Positions 6,014 through 8,822 of a stretch of DNA of 8,822 nt are shown in pieces. The stretch is taken from positions 1-8,822 of the forward strand of contig JALWCD010000140.1 of the NCBI GenBank assembly GCA_027036915.1. Direction: 5' to 3'. Position 1 is the stretch's first letter. Every line of letters starts with the position of its first letter. A model generated the notes under the pieces. That model did no database searches and had not been told where the DNA came from. It was given only the letters and a program-made list of their open reading frames with translations. The DNA comes from Thermodesulfatator sp. GTDB taxonomy: Bacteria; Desulfobacterota; Thermodesulfobacteria; Thermodesulfobacteriales; Thermodesulfobacteriaceae. The translations under genes were made by a program, and so were the position numbers.

Positions 6014-7477
6014 CTTTCCGGAAAGACGTTTTCCGAAAAGGGTCCGCGTGCGGGAGAGGGTGAAGACGAAGGTGTTTCTGGCCCGGGTTAAGGCCACGTA
6101 GAGGAGGCGCTTTTCCTCCGCGGGGTCGGCATCCGGAAAGACGGTGAGCGGGAAAAGCCCCTCCTCGGCTCCCGCGAGGATCACGGCCTCGGCCTCGAGC
6201 CCCTTGGCCCCATGAACCGTAAGTAAATTCACTCCCTCCCGGGAAGCGGAGATGAGCTCCGCGGTGGAAACCAGACGGAGTCTGGCCGCAAGCCTTTCCC
6301 TTTCCATGCCGGGCTCCTCAAGGAGACTTTTGAGATGCGGGGAGAGCCGGTCGAGTTCCTGCCGGAGGGTCTCCGCGGAGATGGTCCCGGCGGAAAGCCT
6401 TTCGGCAAGCTCCCGGAGTTTCCGCCTCTCTTCCTCGGCTCGTTCCTCCGGCTCCGCAACCGGGATGCCCTCCCGGAGGAGGGTTTCCTTTATCGGCGAG
6501 AGCAGGGCTCTCAGTCGGGCCAGGACCAAGATGTCCCCGGGGGAAAGCCGGCTCTGCCCCGAGGTCTCCAGATAAACCCCTCCCAGCAGGCGGGCCACCT
6601 CCTTGGCCACTCCGATGGCCTCGCTCCTTTCCGTGGCAAACCGCAGGCCCCGGATTTCCCCGCCGGACCGCACGGCCGAAAGGGTGAGCCCGAAGCCGAA
6701 GGGATCCTCTCTCAGCCCCTCGGCCACTTCAAGGATCCTTTCCGGCACCCGGTAGCTCCTTCTCAAAGGCCGGATCCTGAGATCCGGGAGAAATTCCTGG
6801 AGGAAGGCCCGCAGTCTTTCCGGGTTGGCTCCCCGGAAACCGTAGATGGCCTGGGCCGGGTCGCCCGCTAGGAAGAAGGCGGCCCGGGAAAAGAGCGTGA
6901 GAAAGCGCAGGATTTCCGGTGAGAGGTCCTGATACTCGTCTATGAGGAGGTGGTGGCCGGCGAAGTCCCTTTTTACCAGTTCACAGGCCGAGGAGAGGAG
7001 CCGGTAGTAGTCGAAAAGGTCGTTTCTTTCAAGGTACGCGAAATATTCCCGGCGCAGGGGGAGGAGGTCTTCCTCACCGGCATAGATTCTCTCTAGGGCC
7101 CGCCGGGGCGAGAGCCTCAGGCCGTGGCCTTTGAGGAGCTTGCGGACCACGGCCTCGCTTTCTTCCTCCGGAATGAGACGCGGGGGGCTTCCGGTGGCCT
7201 CGTAGATCAGGTCGTAGGCCAGGGCGTGAAAGGTCTCGACCTTTATCCCGGAGACCCCGAGGGCGGAAAGCCTTTCCCGTAGCTCATTGCGGGTCCTTAC
7301 GGTGAAGGTGAGAAGGAAGATCCTTTCCGGGGGGAGGCCACCTTCGAGAAGATGGAGGGCGCGTCCCAGAAGCACCCTAGTCTTCCCGGCCCCCGGGCCG
7401 GCTACCACCAGGGTCGAACCGGAGCTCGTGACCGCCTGCCTCTGCTCTTCATCAAGGGCCAGGGGCTTGTAACCCAT
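4661..7477 (-). CDS. UvrD/PcrA-type helicase in one open frame with a TolC-family outer membrane factor (938 codons)
   Basis: One uninterrupted frame encodes two unrelated proteins end to end. Residues 1-514 are a superfamily 1A DNA helicase; residues 515-938 are a signal peptide plus an outer membrane efflux channel of the CusC/TolC class. The two halves are expected in different compartments, so a single 938-residue product makes little cell-biological sense. The second half probably also has its own start (see the entry at 4661-6013), or a stop codon has been lost, or the sequence is wrong here. The joint shows no frame change and no shared domain: the helicase tail QGSLF is followed directly by ALLALLFLLLLWSLPARA. 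The ATG at 7477 (MGYKPLALDEEQ) fits helicase N-termini but has no good ribosome binding site. The end overlaps the fusion-protein gene by 4 bases. The open frame is certain; the form of the product is not. Confidence 0.75.
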   Translation of the reverse strand: MGYKPLALDEEQRQAVTSSGSTLVVAGPGAGKTRVLLGRALHLLEGGLPPERIFLLTFTVRTRNELRERLSALGVSGIKVETFHALAYDLIYEATGSPPRLIPEEESEAVVRKLLKGHGLRLSPRRALERIYAGEEDLLPLRREYFAYLERNDLFDYYRLLSSACELVKRDFAGHHLLIDEYQDLSPEILRFLTLFSRAAFFLAGDPAQAIYGFRGANPERLRAFLQEFLPDLRIRPLRRSYRVPERILEVAEGLREDPFGFGLTLSAVRSGGEIRGLRFATERSEAIGVAKEVARLLGGVYLETSGQSRLSPGDILVLARLRALLSPIKETLLREGIPVAEPEERAEEERRKLRELAERLSAGTISAETLRQELDRLSPHLKSLLEEPGMERERLAARLRLVSTAELISASREGVNLLTVHGAKGLEAEAVILAGAEEGLFPLTVFPDADPAEEKRLLYVALTRARNTFVFTLSRTRTLFGKRLSGKVSPWLKGLPLKEEKPRPKRPAQGSLFALLALLFLLLLWSLPARAESLTKLLETWTPVLLKKHPALSALSVRIRAGEKRVAPAGALPDPTVSFVVRNVGDPVPANSLGEEPMSLTGIRIEQGLPWKGKRRARQEMAALRTEILRVKYRERVWELWRDLVATVLEAAYLEEEARILREMEGLLTSLETSARAKYESGGGLQADVFKAATERSLLKERIKQNLERRLIVRHRLARRLLFTEIPALPEIELPERLPALPDRSFLNAILDQAPRVAIYKLTLRQKEISARLASLERFPDFKIFAGWYSRGNLPELYELGVGFNLPLFISRKQGPLWEAEKEEVLSAERTLEDVKAELRYRLEEYLTRAETEAELLELYKREILPQAEADYRSAQYYYGTGALDFLNVLERLRRLLNHRLNLVRHRVNYLAALAGMQALLGRTLTEVLPGPEGGAP
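4670..4679 (-). promoter_or_regulatory. Ribosome binding site of cusB
   Basis: GGAAGGAGGT, 5 bases before the GTG at 4664 and inside the last codons of the upstream outer membrane factor. It fixes the fusion-protein start. Confidence 0.8.
5882..5986 (-). other. Signal-peptide segment joining helicase tail and outer membrane factor
   Basis: Residues 498-532 of the long frame. The basic helicase tail (KEEKPRPKRPAQGSLF) lies directly before the hydrophobic core ALLALLFLLLLWSL and the A-R-A cleavage site, so the tail can serve as the n-region of the signal peptide. No ATG, GTG or TTG codon occurs in frame between residue 490 and the cleavage site. Confidence 0.7.
5936..7477 (-). other. Helicase module: compact UvrD/PcrA-like superfamily 1A helicase, residues 1-514
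   Basis: ATP-driven 3'-5' DNA translocase/helicase by family, probably in repair or replication-fork clearing. All motifs are visible: Q motif LDEEQ (8-12), Walker A AGPGAGKT (26-33), Ia LTFTVRTRNE (56-65), ETFHAL (81-86), Walker B LLIDEYQD (177-184), III LAGDPAQAIYGFRGA (203-217), IV RSYRVPE (240-246), V LTVHGAKGLE (419-428) and VI LLYVALTRAR (458-467). The arginines of motifs IV and VI are intact, so ATPase activity is expected. It is shorter than the usual 650-750 residues. Only about 170 residues separate motifs IV and V, so subdomain 2B is much reduced; 1B also looks short. The tail (basic, then QGSLF) resembles the QxSLF-like ends of UvrD relatives, which marks the natural C-terminus. 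It is not clear which UvrD subfamily this is. Confidence 0.85.
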
Positions 7478-7502
7478 AACGAATTTCTTTATACCTTAGG
7501 GC
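7478..7502. promoter_or_regulatory. 25-base divergent gap with possible shared -10 region
   Basis: The two ATG starts (7477 minus, 7503 plus) are 25 bases apart. Plus strand: TTGTAA at 7467-7472, a 17-base spacer, then TATACC at 7490-7495; a start 7-8 bases on would fall at or next to the ATG, giving a leaderless message. Minus strand: TATAAA (7493-7488) overlaps the same TATA, with a weak TGGTAA at 7516-7511 as -35 and a leader of a few bases at most. Neither ATG has a clear ribosome binding site, which fits leaderless starts. Each box matches consensus only partly, so this is tentative. Confidence 0.35.
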
Positions 7503-8246
7503 ATGTCTCTTTACCATCGGCTGAAAAGACTGATCGGCCGGGCGCTGCATAAGTATGAAATGCTGGCCCCTGGGGACCGAATCCTCATCGCCCTCTCCGG
7601 GGGGGCGGACAGTCTGGTCCTGACTCGTTTCCTTGCGGAATGGCGAAGGAAGGTGCGTTTCGATTACGAGCTTCTGGCGGTCCATCTTGACATGGGCTTC
7701 CCCCGGGGGCGGGACTATGAGGAAGGCCTTACGAAGCTGGAGGAGTTCTGCCGGAAGATAGAGGTCCCTTTTCGGCTTATCAAGACCGACTGCGGGGTGC
7801 AGGCCATGGAGGCCGCGGAGAGGGGCAAGCCCTCGCCCTGTTTTGTCTGTTCCTGGCACCGGCGCAAGCACCTTTTCCGCCTGGCCGGAGAAGAGAACTT
7901 CAACAAGATCGCCTTCGGGCATCACCGGGACGACCTGGTGGTGACCTTTTTCCTGAATATGTGTTTTCACGGGGAGCTCTCGACCATCCTTCCGGTCCAG
8001 GAGATGTTCGGCGGGAAACTCTACCTCATAAGGCCTCTCATCCTGGTGGAGAAGGGGACCCTTAAGGCCTATGCCGAAAAGGAAGGTTTCCCCATCGTGG
8101 AGAATCCCTGCCCCTTCTCCGGGGAGACCCGGCGGGTCTTCATGGAACGGTGGCTAGAGGAACACCTCTATGTCATCAATTCCAAGGTCCGGGGCTCGGT
8201 CTTTAGGGCCATCTTCAACTGGCGCCCGGAATATCTTCCCCGTTAA
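7503..8246 (+). CDS. ttcA: TtcA-family tRNA 2-thiolation enzyme (PP-loop ATPase)
   Basis: By family, an ATP-dependent, iron-sulfur enzyme that adenylates a tRNA base and replaces oxygen with sulfur; TtcA makes 2-thiocytidine at position 32. Seen in 247 residues: an N-terminal helix and MLAPGDRILIALSGGADS with the PP-loop SGGADS at 32-37; a CxxC pair C113/C116 (SPCFVCSWHRR); the TtcA signature FGHHRDDLVVTFFLNM at 138-153; IRPLILVEKGTLKAYAEKEG at 176-195; and a third cysteine C203 (ENPCPF). C113, C116 and C203 correspond to the three Fe-S ligands known in E. coli TtcA. It is about 60 residues shorter than E. coli TtcA, mainly at the C-terminus. The PP-loop has Ala where E. coli TtcA has Lys. 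Its exact tRNA target is inferred from the family. It diverges from the helicase gene and ends 3 bases from the converging coiled-coil gene. Confidence 0.85.
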   Translation: MSLYHRLKRLIGRALHKYEMLAPGDRILIALSGGADSLVLTRFLAEWRRKVRFDYELLAVHLDMGFPRGRDYEEGLTKLEEFCRKIEVPFRLIKTDCGVQAMEAAERGKPSPCFVCSWHRRKHLFRLAGEENFNKIAFGHHRDDLVVTFFLNMCFHGELSTILPVQEMFGGKLYLIRPLILVEKGTLKAYAEKEGFPIVENPCPFSGETRRVFMERWLEEHLYVINSKVRGSVFRAIFNWRPEYLPR

Positions 8247-8249
8247 ACT

Positions 8250-8717
8250 TCAGTAGAGGCCGAAGCCGTGTTTGCGCAGGGCTTCAGCCACTCGCTGATC
8301 CTCCCGGGCGAGATCCCTGAGAACGGAAATAATCCTTTCCAGGGCCTCATCCCGGGCCCTTTTTACAATCGTTTGTCTATCCCAAAGAGCAAAAGCAATT
8401 ATGGCTACCAGCATGGAGGTAAAAATTCCGGTAATAATCCACAAGAAGGTATAAAGCTGTTCAAGCCGTTTATTTATTTCTTCAAAACGTTTATTCATAT
8501 CCTCGAAACGTTTGTTCATGTAAGTGAACATCATCTCAAAGCGCTTATCTATTTCCTCGAAACGTTTATTGGTCTGTTCCATGAAGAGATGGAGCGTGGT
8601 TTTGATCTCGGTAAGATCTTTTATGATTTGGCGCTCCTCTTTGGGAGTGAAAGCCAGAGATTGAGAAGTAAAAAGAAGGAATAATGATAGGAGAAGGACC
8701 ATCCGCCTTTTCATCAT
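8250..8717 (-). CDS. Exported, membrane-anchored coiled-coil protein of unknown function
   Basis: I do not recognise a named family. The 155-residue product shows a signal peptide (MMKRRMVLLLSLFLLFTSQSLA, cleavage after about 22), then a polar helical part, five heptads of the form N/D-K-R-F/L-E-x-x at residues 50-88 with a four-residue insert (FTYM, 64-67), one membrane segment at about 91-112, and a charged helical tail (DRQTIVKRARDEALER onward). The basic residues after the membrane segment predict the coiled coil in the periplasm and the tail in the cytoplasm. The repeats suggest a parallel oligomer, perhaps a structural or sensory scaffold, but there is no catalytic motif. ATG at 8717 or 8714 can start it; GAAAG lies just upstream. 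The gene is more AT-rich than all its neighbours, which may mean different origin or relaxed codon choice. It converges on the TtcA-family gene. Confidence 0.8.
   Translation of the reverse strand: MMKRRMVLLLSLFLLFTSQSLAFTPKEERQIIKDLTEIKTTLHLFMEQTNKRFEEIDKRFEMMFTYMNKRFEDMNKRFEEINKRLEQLYTFLWIITGIFTSMLVAIIAFALWDRQTIVKRARDEALERIISVLRDLAREDQRVAEALRKHGFGLY
8454..8570 (-). repeat. 21-base coding repeats (five heptad units, one 12-base insert)
   Basis: On the minus strand the units encode NKRFEEI, DKRFEMM, NKRFEDM, NKRFEEI and NKRLEQL, each 21 bases, with 12 extra bases (FTYM) after the second unit. On the plus strand the recurring core is TCGAAACGTTT or close variants (8503, 8558, with degenerate copies between). 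The variation between units at the DNA level suggests old duplication kept by selection on the coiled coil. Confidence 0.75.
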
Positions 8718-8744
8718 TGGTTCTTTCGTTAGAATTTTTTCATT

Positions 8745-8773
8745 AAGATAGCAAGTCCCTTAGGGAAAGTAAA
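8745..8773 (-). promoter_or_regulatory. Sigma70-type promoter with extended -10 for the coiled-coil gene
   Basis: On the minus strand: TTTACT (8773-8768), a spacer of exactly 17 bases ending in TGC, then TATCTT (8750-8745). Each hexamer matches consensus at four of six positions, and the TGn directly before the -10 is an extended -10 element. A start near 8738 gives a leader of about 20 bases before the ATG at 8717. Confidence 0.5.
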
Positions 8774-8787
8774 GTTAAGGGAAAGGG
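8757..8787 (-). promoter_or_regulatory. Possible operator: CCCTAAGGG palindrome and paired CTTTCCC repeats over the -35 region
   Basis: The promoter spacer holds the perfect 9-base palindrome CCCTAAGGG. On the plus strand, TTAGGGAAAG (8760-8769) is repeated as TTAAGGGAAAGG (8775-8786), about one and a half helical turns on. One copy overlaps the -35 box, the other lies just upstream. This is the arrangement of a regulator site, but short purine-rich repeats can arise by chance in this AT-rich stretch. Confidence 0.25.
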
Positions 8788-8822
8788 TTTACCTGAAAGA
8801 GAAAGGCCTTAAATTTAAGAGA

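Larger units (their letters stand above)
8718..8822. other. AT-rich upstream region at the right edge
   Basis: The longest gene-free stretch in the window (105 bases). It holds the promoter and repeats given above. Outside them I see no coding frame, tRNA or terminator; the last bases contain AAGGCCTT and AAATTTAA, short self-complementary words of no clear meaning. Confidence 0.5.

Noticed and set aside
5226..6101. Several plus-strand open frames (up to 188 codons) opposite the outer membrane factor
   Set aside because: They are mutually overlapping in different frames, with Arg/Ser-rich composition and no motif; they are complement shadows.
7452..7970. Minus-strand 172-codon frame opposite the TtcA-family gene
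   Set aside because: The plus strand carries the PP-loop, CxxC and GHHRDD motifs; the opposing frame has none and overlaps the helicase start.
8258..8267. GGCTTCGGCC hairpin with a UUCG-like loop near the end of the coiled-coil gene, as terminator
   Set aside because: The stem is only three base pairs, it lies inside the coding region, and no T run follows.
8454..8570. CRISPR-like array, because of repeats at about 21-base spacing
   Set aside because: The units are contiguous, degenerate, in frame and encode heptads; there are no unique spacers.
8268..8684. Plus-strand 138-codon frame opposite the coiled-coil gene
   Set aside because: Its apparent repeats are only the complement of the heptad repeats; the minus strand has signal peptide, membrane helix and promoter.

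Overview
The window reads as a dense, GC-rich bacterial chromosome segment (about 60% GC by eye). It has strong GGAGG-type ribosome binding sites, frequent GTG starts and proteins rich in Glu, Arg, Lys and Leu. This suits a Gram-negative thermophile, for example a Thermodesulfobacteriota-like organism. That placement is an inference from composition and gene content; nothing in the window proves it. The two-membrane cell type is better supported, because a complete tripartite RND metal-efflux pump is encoded.

Most of the window (7477 down to 1) is one minus-strand gene string. In transcription order it holds a UvrD/PcrA-type helicase in the same open frame as a TolC-family outer membrane factor (7477-4661), a CusB-type membrane fusion protein with an N-terminal heavy-metal-binding domain (4664-3399), a CusA-type copper/silver RND pump (3418-320) and the start of lysyl-tRNA synthetase (261 to the window edge). 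The joints are a 4-base overlap, a 20-base overlap and a 58-base gap with no visible terminator, so one polycistronic message is likely. The outer membrane factor, fusion protein and pump together should expel Cu(I)/Ag(I) from periplasm or cytoplasm across the outer membrane. The helicase and lysS are housekeeping neighbours with no obvious link to metals. No metal-responsive regulator and no CusF chaperone lie in the window.

The most unusual point is the helicase/outer membrane factor joint. The helicase ends with a typical C-terminal tail (basic stretch, then QGSLF), but there is no stop codon. The next residues are the hydrophobic core and cleavage site of the outer membrane factor's signal peptide. 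A single product would carry a cytosolic helicase in front of an exported beta-barrel, so internal initiation, a lost stop codon or a sequence error must be considered.

Right of the helicase, separated by only 25 bases, a TtcA-family tRNA thiolation enzyme runs on the plus strand (7503-8246). The two divergent starts appear to share a TATA core. It converges, with a 3-base gap, on a minus-strand gene (8717-8250) for an exported, membrane-anchored coiled-coil protein built from NKRFEEI-like heptads. That last gene and its upstream region are clearly more AT-rich than the rest, and carry a recognisable extended -10 promoter. No tRNA, rRNA, CRISPR array or insertion sequence was seen, and no gene-free stretch exceeds about 105 bases.
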